From: Nostocaceae cyanobacterium
Lineage (GTDB): Bacteria > Cyanobacteriota > Cyanobacteriia > Cyanobacteriales > Nostocaceae
Assembly: GCA_030065825.1 (NCBI GenBank)
Contig: JASJCY010000012.1
Coordinates: 1 to 55,923 of the forward strand
DNA: 55,923 bases
Direction of reading: 5' to 3'
In this document: piece after piece, positions 37,556-45,467 of the stretch
Layout of the letters: the number at the start of each line of letters is the position of its first letter
How positions within the stretch are numbered: the stretch's first letter is position 1
Translations under genes and position numbers: made by a program
Notes under the pieces: model-generated
Database searches by the model: none
What the model was told of the DNA's origin: nothing
The model's input: the letters and a program-made list of their open reading frames with translations, nothing else

Positions 37556-38061
37556 GGCGTTGCTGAATTGAAATATGAATTTACAAAATACACCTCACCC
37601 CCTTCCCCTCTCCTTACTAAGGAGAGGGGTGGCTTTAGCCGGGGTGAGGTTTTTATTTTAGATTCATAGCTATATAGCAATCCTAAATGATTCATGAGAA
37701 AATACGGGGGCGTGCAAAGTACTTTATATAACTCGCTTTGGAACTATTTATTACGCAATATATATAATTATAGCCACAAAAGTAGGTCATTAATGAGTTT
37801 TAAAAGTTACGTTTACAGGTTAAGTATTTTCTCACAACTGATTCGGGATTGCTATATTCAGAAACACCTCTTTTTCAAATAGTAGGTGGCGGTTAGCTCT
37901 TAAATTAATATCCCTACTATGTTTATTGTAACTCAAAAATTGCCCTATAAACCTTGCCTCGGCTCTCATCTCACATTTCCCTTGCGGGTAAGATGTGAGG
38001 CTTCCCGCAAAAGAAAGCTAAAACAAAAAAAATAAATTCATACTTCAATTTAGCAACGCCG
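37556..38061. repeat. Nested repeat cluster (family B ends around two inner elements)
   Basis: GGCGTTGCTGAATT (37556) and AATTTAGCAACGCC (about 38048-38061) are inverted family B ends. Inside lie a palindromic CCCCTCTCCTTACTAAGGAGAGGGG core with CTCACCCC/GGGGTGAGG arms (37590-37652) and a separate element with ATATAGCAATCC (37673) and GGATTGCTATAT (about 37846-37857) ends. No gene is supported; a 62-codon frame at 37694 is part of the inner element. Confidence 0.6.
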
Positions 38062-38160
38062 ATTTTTTAATCATCAAATCAAGACTATTGCCCTTTTTGC
38101 ATATAAATCGCTATAAGATGACTAATTTATGTGCAAGAACTTAGTAAGATTTAGGCATTT

Positions 38161-38208
38161 TTTAACCAAAACATAAAGTTCTCTTAGCATTTTCATAGAT
38201 TCTTTTTA
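38161..38208 (+). promoter_or_regulatory. Possible degenerate Pho-box-like site before phoX
   Basis: Octamers at an 11-bp period: TTTAACCA (38161), CATAAAGT (38172), CTTAGCAT (38183), CATAGATT (38194), TTTAAACT (38205 on). The period and TTAAC/CTTA cores resemble the sites at 27086 and 32513, but the match is weak. It is about 200 bp upstream of phoX. Confidence 0.35.
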
Positions 38209-38371
38209 AACTGAGAATGAAATCCTAATTAATGTATGTTTTTTTACGCATTCATGTCATGAGAATCTTGTATTTCTCAATAAGAAGAGAATTATTTTCG
38301 GGAATTATAGAACTTTTTTAGAGTGCCCTTGTTAAACGAGTTTGACTTGATAGATACAGAGGAATGTTCCC

Positions 38372-40240
38372 ATGGTTCACGACAATGAAATTACTAATAA
38401 GTCTAAGAATCGTCCCTTTGAGGACATTCTTCAGGCTAGGATGTCTCGGCGTAATTTACTAGCTAAAAGCGTCATGCTGTCTGCAGGTGGATTTGTTACT
38501 GTAGTAGCTGGTAATCAACTACAGCAGGCTATTGCCCATCCGGGTAGAGAAAGACATGAATTACGGAACAGAAGAGGTTTTTGGCGACGACGCAGCAGGT
38601 TGCTAGGCTTTGAGGCTGTTAAAGTTGCTGATGGTAATGGTCCTGTACCCGTAATTTCCCCAGATTATGAGTATCAAGTACTGATTCCCTGGGGTACGCC
38701 AATTCAGCCCGGTGGTCCAGAGTATGATGGCGATCCTAATACTCGTCCAACCGCTGATGAGCAAGCACAACAGGTGGGTATTGGTCATGATGGTATGTGG
38801 TTCTTTCCCATCCGGGAGAGGAGTTATCATGGTATGTTAGCCATCAACCATGAATTTGGTCGTAACTCCCATGTTTTAGGCAAAGATGACCCTGAAAGTC
38901 TTGACGATGTACGTCTTTCTCAACATGCTCACGGTGTTTCAGTGGTCGAGATCAAAAAAGGAAGGTTTAACGGTCGTTGGCAAGTAGTAGGCAGCCATAA
39001 TGCGCGTCGTATCCACGTTAATACACCTGTAACCTTCAGTGGTCCGGTAGCAGGTCATCCTCTGCTACAAACTCCTGCTGGGAATTCACCTCTAGGAACT
39101 GTTAATAACTGTTCTAACGGTTACACCCCTTGGGGTACTTACTTGACCTGTGAAGAAAACTTCAATGGGTATTTTGGTGCCACTGATGAATGGACAATTA
39201 CAGAAGCTCAAGAACGTTACGGATTTACCGAGAATGGCTTTGGCTATGGCTGGGAGAAATTTGACCCTCGATTTGACTTGTCCAAAGTAGAGTACGAAAA
39301 CGAGGAAAACCGTTTCGGTTGGGTTGTAGAAATTGACCCCATGGATGCATCTCAAACCCCTGTGAAGCGCACCGCTTTAGGTCGTTTCAAGCATGAAGGT
39401 GTCGCCTTGACAATTGGTCGTGGTCGTCGTGTTGTTTGCTACATGGGTGATGACCAACGCTTCGACTATATTTACAAGTTTGTTTCTGCCAGAAATTGGA
39501 GACGGATGCGTGCTGAGGGAATTAGTCCTTTAGATGAGGGTAAACTCTATGTTGCCAAATTCAATGATGATGGTACTGGTGAATGGTTGGAACTCACCAT
39601 TGATAATCCTCTATTAGCAGCTAAGTTTAAAGATCAAGCTGAAGTACTCACTTATGCTCGCTTGGCAGCTGATGAATTAGGTGCGACCCCAATGGATCGT
39701 CCAGAGTGGACAACCATTGCTTCTAATCAATATGTTTACTGTTCCCTTACTAACAATAGTCGTCGTACCGAGACTAATGCAGCCAATCCTTTAGCTCCTA
39801 ATCCAGATGGTCATATTATCCGTTGGCGTGATACCGATAGTCATGTCGGTACTACCTTCACCTGGGATATTTTTGTTATTGCTGAGGATACCCATGGTAC
39901 CGAGGAGTCTTTTAGTGACCCAGATGGACTTTGGGCAGATCCCCAAGGACGCTTATTCATTCAAACCGATGGCGGTCAAAAGGATGGTTTGAACAATCAG
40001 ATGTTGGTTGCTGATACTCGTACAGGGCAGATCCGTCGCTTGTTCACTGGAGTAACGGGTGATGAAATCACTGGTCTGACTGTGACTCCAGACCAACGCA
40101 CAATGTTTATCAATACTCAGCATCCTGGTAACGGCGATCCTACTCTAACAAACTTCCCGGCACCACAGGGCAGCGCTAAGATCCCCCGCGATTGTACTTT
40201 TGTGATCGTGCGTAAGAACCATGGCATTGTCGGCTCCTAG
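38372..40240 (+). CDS. phoX: PhoX-family alkaline phosphatase (DUF839)
   Basis: The 622-residue protein has a Tat signal with the twin arginine at R26-R27 (MSRRNLLAKSVMLSAGG), so export is folded and metal-loaded. The body is a PhoX beta-propeller. LAINHEFG, HGVSVVEIKKGRFNG, NNCSNGYTPWGTYLTCEENFNGYFG, FKHEGVALTIGRGRRVVCYMGDDQRFDYIYKF and GLWADPQGRLFIQTDGG are typical conserved blocks. PhoX enzymes use iron and calcium and release phosphate from many monoesters in the periplasm or outside. The start ATG 38372 follows AGAGGA. It closes the phosphate island, likely under phosphate-starvation control, though the operator is weak. Confidence 0.93.
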   Translation: MVHDNEITNKSKNRPFEDILQARMSRRNLLAKSVMLSAGGFVTVVAGNQLQQAIAHPGRERHELRNRRGFWRRRSRLLGFEAVKVADGNGPVPVISPDYEYQVLIPWGTPIQPGGPEYDGDPNTRPTADEQAQQVGIGHDGMWFFPIRERSYHGMLAINHEFGRNSHVLGKDDPESLDDVRLSQHAHGVSVVEIKKGRFNGRWQVVGSHNARRIHVNTPVTFSGPVAGHPLLQTPAGNSPLGTVNNCSNGYTPWGTYLTCEENFNGYFGATDEWTITEAQERYGFTENGFGYGWEKFDPRFDLSKVEYENEENRFGWVVEIDPMDASQTPVKRTALGRFKHEGVALTIGRGRRVVCYMGDDQRFDYIYKFVSARNWRRMRAEGISPLDEGKLYVAKFNDDGTGEWLELTIDNPLLAAKFKDQAEVLTYARLAADELGATPMDRPEWTTIASNQYVYCSLTNNSRRTETNAANPLAPNPDGHIIRWRDTDSHVGTTFTWDIFVIAEDTHGTEESFSDPDGLWADPQGRLFIQTDGGQKDGLNNQMLVADTRTGQIRRLFTGVTGDEITGLTVTPDQRTMFINTQHPGNGDPTLTNFPAPQGSAKIPRDCTFVIVRKNHGIVGS

Positions 40241-40253
40241 TAGTCTGTCAAGC

Positions 40254-40383
40254 TGATAACTTGCACTATTCTCAACAAGAGCCAGAGGTTCCTATGTTCT
40301 AGTTACCAGCGTCACGCTGGTAACTAGGGTTTGGAGGCTCTGCCTCCTGGTTATCCCTAAGGAAGTGCAAATTGTTAGTCAAG
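40254..40383. repeat. MITE-like element, family D
   Basis: GATAACTTGCACTATTCTCAAC at the left and GGAAGTGCAAATTGTTAG at the right are inverted ends. The interior carries TTACCAGCGTCACGCTGGTAA and GGAGGCTCTGCCTCC, as in the copy at 14558 but in the opposite orientation. Confidence 0.65.
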
Positions 40384-40433
40384 GCAACTTCGCACCATAA
40401 GTGACATTCTCCCCACCCTATAGACGGATGGGG

Positions 40434-40668
40434 TGTTGCTGAATCTAGCTATGAATCTTAAATACAAACCTCACCCCCGTAGCGAAGCTTCCCGCAGGGT
40501 AGTTTGCTCAACGCGGGGAACCCGCGCACGCAACTTCTCTCCGGCTAAAGCCACCCCTCTCCTTAATAAGGAGAGGGGAAGGGGAGCCACTGCGTTGCTT
40601 TTCCAAACTTGTAGTAAGTGGCGTGGTGAGGTATATTCTGTAAATTCATACTCTCATTCAGCAACGCC
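40434..40668. repeat. MITE-like element, family B, with family A core
   Basis: GTTGCTGAATCTAGCTATGAATC and ATTCATACTCTCATTCAGCAACGCC are inverted ends. The interior includes CTCTCCTTAATAAGGAGAGGGG and GAACCCGCGCACG repeats. It explains the 104-codon frame at 40433, which is not a gene. The rest of 40669-41001 has further short palindromes (TATCCCCACCGCAAGGTGGATGGGG at about 40927) and no gene. Confidence 0.6.
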
Positions 40669-41001
40669 ACGGATGGAGTCCTATTCAAATCGCTTTGTAG
40701 ACGCGTTCACGTACGCGCAGCGTTGCCACAGGCTAGTGTTCTCGTAGAGTAGCGGCTTCCCCAAGGGAAGAAATCTCCTGGTTCTTTGGTCTTTACTCCA
40801 GATGCCCTAAGTCCAAAAGACATAGAGCTACATCCACCCTCAGATACCGACCCAGGCAGTTTGGAGTCTCCTGATGCCCCAGGAAGAGTATGCACAGATA
40901 TAGATATTATACAATAAAAGGCTATTTATCCCCACCGCAAGGTGGATGGGGAATTCCGTTAAAGAAGTTAAATTTTCCCTTATCCTTTGATTGGACTATA
41001 A

Positions 41002-41115
41002 TTATCCACCCAATTCGGTGGGACGCTTATATTGTTTATAAGCAGCATAAAATAGTCCAGCAAGGGTAACTGGAATTAGACCTAGGACAATGCCACACAG
41101 CAGGGGTTCAACCAC
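41002..41115 (-). CDS. petG: Cytochrome b6f complex subunit PetG
   Basis: The 37-residue protein [20 protein letters not shown] then [17 protein letters not shown] is full-length PetG, one transmembrane helix of the cytochrome b6f complex. It lies at the end of a longer open frame, but the true start is GTG at 41115, preceded by AAGGAGATTAAGA. The codons upstream of GTG are not conserved PetG sequence. It is divergent from the CytM-like gene at 41356; both serve photosynthetic electron transfer in the thylakoid membrane. Confidence 0.94.
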   Translation of the reverse strand: MVEPLLCGIVLGLIPVTLAGLFYAAYKQYKRPTELGG

Positions 41116-41355
41116 TCTTAATCTCCTTGTTACAATTGTCAACATTTGCATTCTGTCCCCGATCTTACCAAATCTGGCATCAATCCTTTGACGGACAGCT
41201 TTTGCATCACCAGGGTTTGCAAGAAAATTATCCCTTGTGCTTGCAGACAAAATCAAGAACTTTTAAGCTATGTGTATGAAATCAAATTTTTTTGTACACC
41301 TATAACTCAAAAAGTAACACTTTTGGATAACCAGATTGTAAAACCTGAAATTTTG

Positions 41356-41697
41356 ATGCAGCGGATCGCTTTAATCCTCTTGGCGATTCTCCTAGTGGTT
41401 GTTTTGAGCGTTTTTGCTGTGCGTATGTTCAAAACCTCCGATCCCTACGTCAAGACGGTTTTATCTATGACTGGCGATCCAGTTCAAGGAAATGCTATTT
41501 TCCAAATAAACTGCGCTGGTTGTCATGGTTGGCAAGCAGATGGACGGGTTGGTCCTTCCTTACAAGGAATATCCAAACGTAAGTCCCCTTATGGTCTAAT
41601 TCATCAAGTTATCAGCGGTGAAACCCCTCCCATGCCAAAATTTCAGCCCAGCGCTGAAGAAATGGCAGACCTCCTCAGTTATCTAGAAACCCTGTAG
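41356..41697 (+). CDS. cytM: Membrane-anchored c-type cytochrome, CytM-like
   Basis: The protein is 113 residues from ATG 41356. An N-terminal hydrophobic anchor (about 4-23, IALILLAILLVVVLSVFAV) is followed by a class I cytochrome c domain with CAGCH (C53, C56, H57) and a likely axial Met in PPMPKF (M93). Length, anchor and the GDPVQGNAIFQINCAGCHGWQ and PPMPKFQPSAEEMADLLSYL blocks suit cytochrome cM. A longer frame opens at 41146, but overlaps petG's promoter and lacks family similarity. CytM modulates photosynthetic and respiratory electron flow; another small cytochrome c class cannot be fully excluded. Confidence 0.8.
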   Translation: MQRIALILLAILLVVVLSVFAVRMFKTSDPYVKTVLSMTGDPVQGNAIFQINCAGCHGWQADGRVGPSLQGISKRKSPYGLIHQVISGETPPMPKFQPSAEEMADLLSYLETL

Positions 41698-41727
41698 GAC
41701 TAGGGAATGGGGAATGGTAATAGCTGG

Positions 41728-41952
41728 TTAGGGAGCAAATATTTCAATCATCCCTGCGATCGCTATAGCTAGAAGACCGAACTGAAAGTAACGACCTGTT
41801 AATACTTTGGTGGCTATAGCTGCTTGTATTTTACGTTTTCGCACTGCTTGGTAAATGTGCAATGCTCCAATCATAAAAAATAGTATAGCTAAAACATCGT
41901 TGACGGATTTGTGAGATGGGAACGCACTAGAATTTAGTTGTTGAGTTGTCAT
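41728..41952 (-). CDS. Small two-helix membrane protein of unknown function
   Basis: The 74-residue protein has two hydrophobic helices, about 19-35 (VNDVLAILFFMIGALHIYQAV) and 55-73 (FQFGLLAIAIAGMIEIFAP), joined by a basic KRKIQAA loop. It lies convergent to the CytM-like gene. No family recognised; the composition looks like a genuine small thylakoid or plasma membrane protein. The start is ATG at 41952. Confidence 0.55.
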   Translation of the reverse strand: MTTQQLNSSAFPSHKSVNDVLAILFFMIGALHIYQAVRKRKIQAAIATKVLTGRYFQFGLLAIAIAGMIEIFAP

Positions 41953-42031
41953 AGCCCTAAAACCTCATACCTGGGAATTACATTTAATAACTAAGCAGCG
42001 CAACAGAAGCCTGAAGCGCAATATGGAAGAT

Positions 42032-42616
42032 AAACCAGGTTTGTTAGAGATTAAATTGAGACAGGAGAGGACACTCAAACAATAAAAACCTGGTTTCTAT
42101 AGTCTTTTGATGTTTATAAATAACCTCTTAGTTTGTGATTTGAATACAAAAGTACGATCTCAAAAAAAGACTGGCAGGTTTTTCCCCACCGTCAATAAAA
42201 GGTTTTGATTACGATTTATGTTAATCAATATTAACTATTATTACAAATTATTTCAATATCTTTACAAGGGGCTAGAAGTAGTAATTTTGCTCCATTTTTT
42301 GTGGAGATTACTTCTTGACAATTTAGCAAAAAAATGATAATAAAAAGAGAAATTATGCACCGAAATTGTAAAATTTTGTTAATTTAGCAAAAAGGGTCTT
42401 TTCTTCGGGAATTTTCAATTTCTTGGGAATATTTTTTCGACATTCAGTAATGAGATTTGGGGGTTTACAAGCTATATTTTTGTGCTATTATTCAGGTATT
42501 AGGGATTTCTCCTACAATTTTTTTTGTCAGGTTTTCTTGACTTAAGAGATAACATACTTTTGTACTACTTGGTTGTTGAAAGTTCCTCAATGTCATTTCC
42601 AAGAAACCGGGTTTCT
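42032..42616. other. Non-coding region with dispersed hairpins
   Basis: AAACCAGGTTTGTT...AAAAACCTGGTTTCTA at about 42032-42101 is an inverted repeat. GAAACCGGGTTTCTC lies at 42602-42616. The rest, to 42650, is AT-rich with no gene, operator or RNA recognised. Confidence 0.45.
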
Positions 42617-42730
42617 CTCCTACAGATTTAACAAGGTTGTCATTCGATAAGCGCGGTTTTCAGTTAGGTGTAATACAAACAGAATCTGTAAAATTTAGGA
42701 CAGGCAGGGATGCCTATCCCACTCCTGACT

Positions 42731-42930
42731 GTATTTAAACTAACAACTTGCACCATTCTCAATTCCCCATGTTTCCCGCCTAGGATTAAAATCCCAGGAA
42801 CCGATAAACAAAGTCTGATAAATCAGACTGAGTAAGGTAGGAAAGCGCGTTTTAACGGGCTTTGTCTGTAGGTTCCTTGAAATTTATTTCCAGGTCGGTT
42901 GGTTGGCTAAACGACATTGGTGCAAGTTAT
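42731..42930. repeat. Large family D element with strongly structured interior
   Basis: ACAACTTGCACCATTCTCAA and GGTGCAAGTTATC are the inverted ends. The interior differs from other copies and can fold extensively; it is described separately at 42780-42876. Confidence 0.55.
42780..42876 (+). ncRNA. Candidate structured RNA of cloverleaf type
   Basis: Several exact pairings are visible. CTAGGATT-AA-AATCCCAG lies at 42780-42797. GGAACC (42797-42802) pairs with GGTTCC (42871-42876), and ACAAAG (42808-42813) with CTTTGT (42860-42865). The perfect hairpin AGTCTGAT-AA-ATCAGACT is at 42812-42829. AAAGC-CGTT/AACG-GCTTT at 42842-42863 competes with the ACAAAG stem. Either strand could be the transcript. 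No Rfam class recognised. Confidence 0.35.
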
Positions 42931-43020
42931 CAGTTCACTTCAAAAGAAAATCGCTATATGCAAAAATGAGTGGGCATGATTCAGCAATTACCAGCAGTCA
43001 TTTATAGAGGAGTGACAATT

Positions 43021-43227
43021 TTGAACCAGCCCCCTACCAACCCAGAACTGAAAAAATTCTTGTATATTTTTGGCGTTTCCATAGGTCTGGCTTTATTGCT
43101 GACAGCCTTGGTTTATTTCCTGTTGGGAATTGGTGTAATCAAATCAATTCCGAGTTCTGTGATTTGGTCAATCGTAATGTTTTCTATTGGTGCTGGGATT
43201 TTAAGTGGTGTCAACAGAGGACGGTAA
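43021..43227 (+). CDS. Small DUF-type two-helix membrane protein
   Basis: The protein MNQPPTNPELKKFLYIFGVS... (68 residues from the chosen start) has two hydrophobic segments, about 12-36 (FGVSIGLALLLTALVYFLLGIGVI) and 43-61 (SSVIWSIVMFSIGAGILSG). The frame opens earlier (GTG 42970, ATG 42976), but GAGGAG at 43007-43012 sits eight bases before TTG 43021, which is therefore preferred. Function unknown. It converges with the ABC transporter gene, with only 2 bp between the stops. Confidence 0.6.
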   Translation: MNQPPTNPELKKFLYIFGVSIGLALLLTALVYFLLGIGVIKSIPSSVIWSIVMFSIGAGILSGVNRGR

Positions 43228-43229
43228 AA

Positions 43230-45050
43230 TTAACTAAATTGCTGAGCATAAAATCTGGCATAACGCCGGGAAAGTGTGAGTAATTCTTCGTGGGTTCCCG
43301 ATTCGACGATTTGTCCTGATTCCAGTACTAAAATGCGATCGCATCTCCTGACTGTACTTAAGCGGTGGGCAATAATAAATACGGTTCTTCCCTGCATTAA
43401 TCTTTCTAGGGCTTCCTGTACCAAGGCTTCTGACTGGGAATCCAATGCAGATGTGGCTTCATCTAAAATCAAAATTCTGGGATTGAGTAGTACTGCACGG
43501 GCTATGGCAATTCTTTGTCTTTGTCCCCCTGACAAGTTTACACCCCTTTCCCCTACCTTAGTATAATAACCATCGGGTAAGTTAGTGATAAATTGATGAG
43601 CATTGGCGATTTTCGCTGCTTTCTCTACCGCTGACCGATCAAAGTCTTCCTGTCCAAAAGCGATATTTTGGGCTATGGTTCCGGAAAACATCATGGTTTC
43701 CTGGGGAACAATACCAATTTGTCGTCGCAGACTGTGTAGTGTGACATCCCGCACATTTATGCCATCGATGTAAATTTCCCCAGTGGTGGTGTCATAGAAG
43801 CGAGGGAGAAGATTGACAAAGGTGGTTTTACCAGCACCAGAAGCACCTACAAGGGCGATCGCTTCTCCTGGCATTGCTAACAGGTCTATATTGTTTAATA
43901 CGGCTTCACGGGGCTTATAGGCGAAGGAAACGTGACGATATTCGACCTTGCCTGTGACGGGGGGGAGGGAAATAGCATCTGGTTTTTCTTCTACTGTGGG
44001 TTTAATTGTTAATAACTCAAAAACCCGGTCAACGGAAGCTTCTCCCTGTTTAAACTCATTGTAGTTGTTAGTGGTATGTCCCACGGGGTCAATTAGTAAT
44101 GCTGCACCCGCTAGATAACTAAAGAACTTTTCTACCGTTAGGTTACCCTGGGAAATCTGCCATCCACCCACAAATATTAAAGATAAAGCCCCAACTGCTT
44201 CCAAAAAGCCGATAATGGGAATTTGAATTGCTTTGAGTCTTTGGGTAGAATACTTAGCCCTAAAAGCCCTTTGTGCTTCCTTGCTAAAGCGTTTAATTTC
44301 GTAGTTTTCAGCAGCAAAAGCTTGGACTATGCGAATACCACTGAAAATTTCTGTAACAATTGCGGATAAATCCGAGACGCGATTTTGACTGGTAAGGGCA
44401 ATTTTCCGTAAACGTTCCCCAAACCAAGCAATTAACACCCCCATCAATGGTGCAACTATCACCGTAGCTAGGGTAAGTTGCCAATTCAAGTAAATCATAT
44501 AAATGGGGATAGCTACCAGCTGCAAAACGCAGGGAATAAAGTCATGAAATAATTTATGGACAACTTCTCCGACTTTATCTACATCTTCTGTGAGACGGTA
44601 AGATAAATCCCCAGATTTTGCGGTTTCAAAATAGCTGAGATTGAGCTTTTGCAGGTGGGAGTAGACTTGTTTGCGCAGATGAAAAGCTACTCTTAAGGCT
44701 GCTTTTGCCATGTAGATATCTTGGATGGACTGGAAAAAGCCTCTAACTAAGAAAACCCCTGCTAAAATACCAGCAAGTTTGGCTATAGCTGCAACGTCAC
44801 CCTGTGCAAAAGGAGTTGATAATTTACCAGCTAAATTGATCAGGATTAATGTTGCCAGGACATATCCCACAATACCAACAAAACCCTTAATAATATTGTG
44901 CCATTGGGGGTGGATATATGGTAGAAGTTGCCAGTAATTAGAACGGGTTTTCAAGCTGTTTAGTCCAAGATGAGATTTCCTTTTGTTAGACGTTATCAGC
45001 TTTTGGGGAGTTTCACCAAGCAGGAAGGCTGGAGGGTGAAACCAATTCAC
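43230..45050 (-). CDS. ABC exporter, fused permease and ATPase (MsbA/HlyB type)
   Basis: The protein is about 606 residues from GTG 45050. The N-terminal six-helix exporter domain (about 50-340) is followed by an ATPase domain with Walker A GASGAGKTT, signature LSGGQRQRIAIARA, Walker B ILILDEATSALD and the H-loop IIAHRLSTV. It forms a homodimer that probably exports a lipid or peptide. There is no C39 peptidase domain or HlyD partner, so it is not clearly the secretion system of the RTX-like giants. An upstream TTG 45083 lies in repeat-like sequence; AAGGGAG before GTG 45050 supports the start given. The substrate is unknown. Confidence 0.9.
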   Translation of the reverse strand: MNWFHPPAFLLGETPQKLITSNKRKSHLGLNSLKTRSNYWQLLPYIHPQWHNIIKGFVGIVGYVLATLILINLAGKLSTPFAQGDVAAIAKLAGILAGVFLVRGFFQSIQDIYMAKAALRVAFHLRKQVYSHLQKLNLSYFETAKSGDLSYRLTEDVDKVGEVVHKLFHDFIPCVLQLVAIPIYMIYLNWQLTLATVIVAPLMGVLIAWFGERLRKIALTSQNRVSDLSAIVTEIFSGIRIVQAFAAENYEIKRFSKEAQRAFRAKYSTQRLKAIQIPIIGFLEAVGALSLIFVGGWQISQGNLTVEKFFSYLAGAALLIDPVGHTTNNYNEFKQGEASVDRVFELLTIKPTVEEKPDAISLPPVTGKVEYRHVSFAYKPREAVLNNIDLLAMPGEAIALVGASGAGKTTFVNLLPRFYDTTTGEIYIDGINVRDVTLHSLRRQIGIVPQETMMFSGTIAQNIAFGQEDFDRSAVEKAAKIANAHQFITNLPDGYYTKVGERGVNLSGGQRQRIAIARAVLLNPRILILDEATSALDSQSEALVQEALERLMQGRTVFIIAHRLSTVRRCDRILVLESGQIVESGTHEELLTLSRRYARFYAQQFS

Positions 45051-45116
45051 AATACTCCCTTGCGCGAGAAGTAAGCTACGCAATTCGCAATCTTAGCGCG
45101 AGAGTGATTAAAGAGG

Positions 45117-45243
45117 GTTAACCTCACCCCGGCTAAAGCCACCCCTCTCCTTATTAAGGAGAGGGGAAGGGGTGAGGTAAAATTTGTGTACCACTCTACG
45201 AGAGGTTCCGCTTTGTGTCTACACTCAACTGAAAACCGCTATA
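45117..45243. repeat. MITE-like element, family A
   Basis: Core AACCTCACCCCGGC...CCCCTCTCCTTATTAAGGAGAGGGG...GGGGTGAGG, with right end CTCAACTGAAAACCGCTATA. The left end is degraded. The remainder of 45244-45467 contains no gene. Confidence 0.65.
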
Positions 45244-45467
45244 TTATCTTCACAGTATTTCATCACTTTTTGAGCATATCCATGTAAACTACCAAACTAG
45301 CAAAAATTTTAATTAATCTCTTGTTGATAATCTGTTGAAAATAGCATTTTTTTATCATCAACACTTAGTAGTAGTAGGATGCGTGATGTTGAGACTAACC
45401 CATCGCTATATAACATGGTGGGTTAGGCATGTTCCCTGTTTCCTGTTCCCGACCTTAGGCAAGAAGT

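Noticed and set aside
40433-40747. 104-codon frame after phoX
   Set aside because: Composed of family B ends and palindromic repeats.
43230-45050. Type I secretion ATPase for the RTX-like giant proteins
   Set aside because: No HlyD or TolC gene and no peptidase-like N-terminal domain nearby; general MsbA-like features only.
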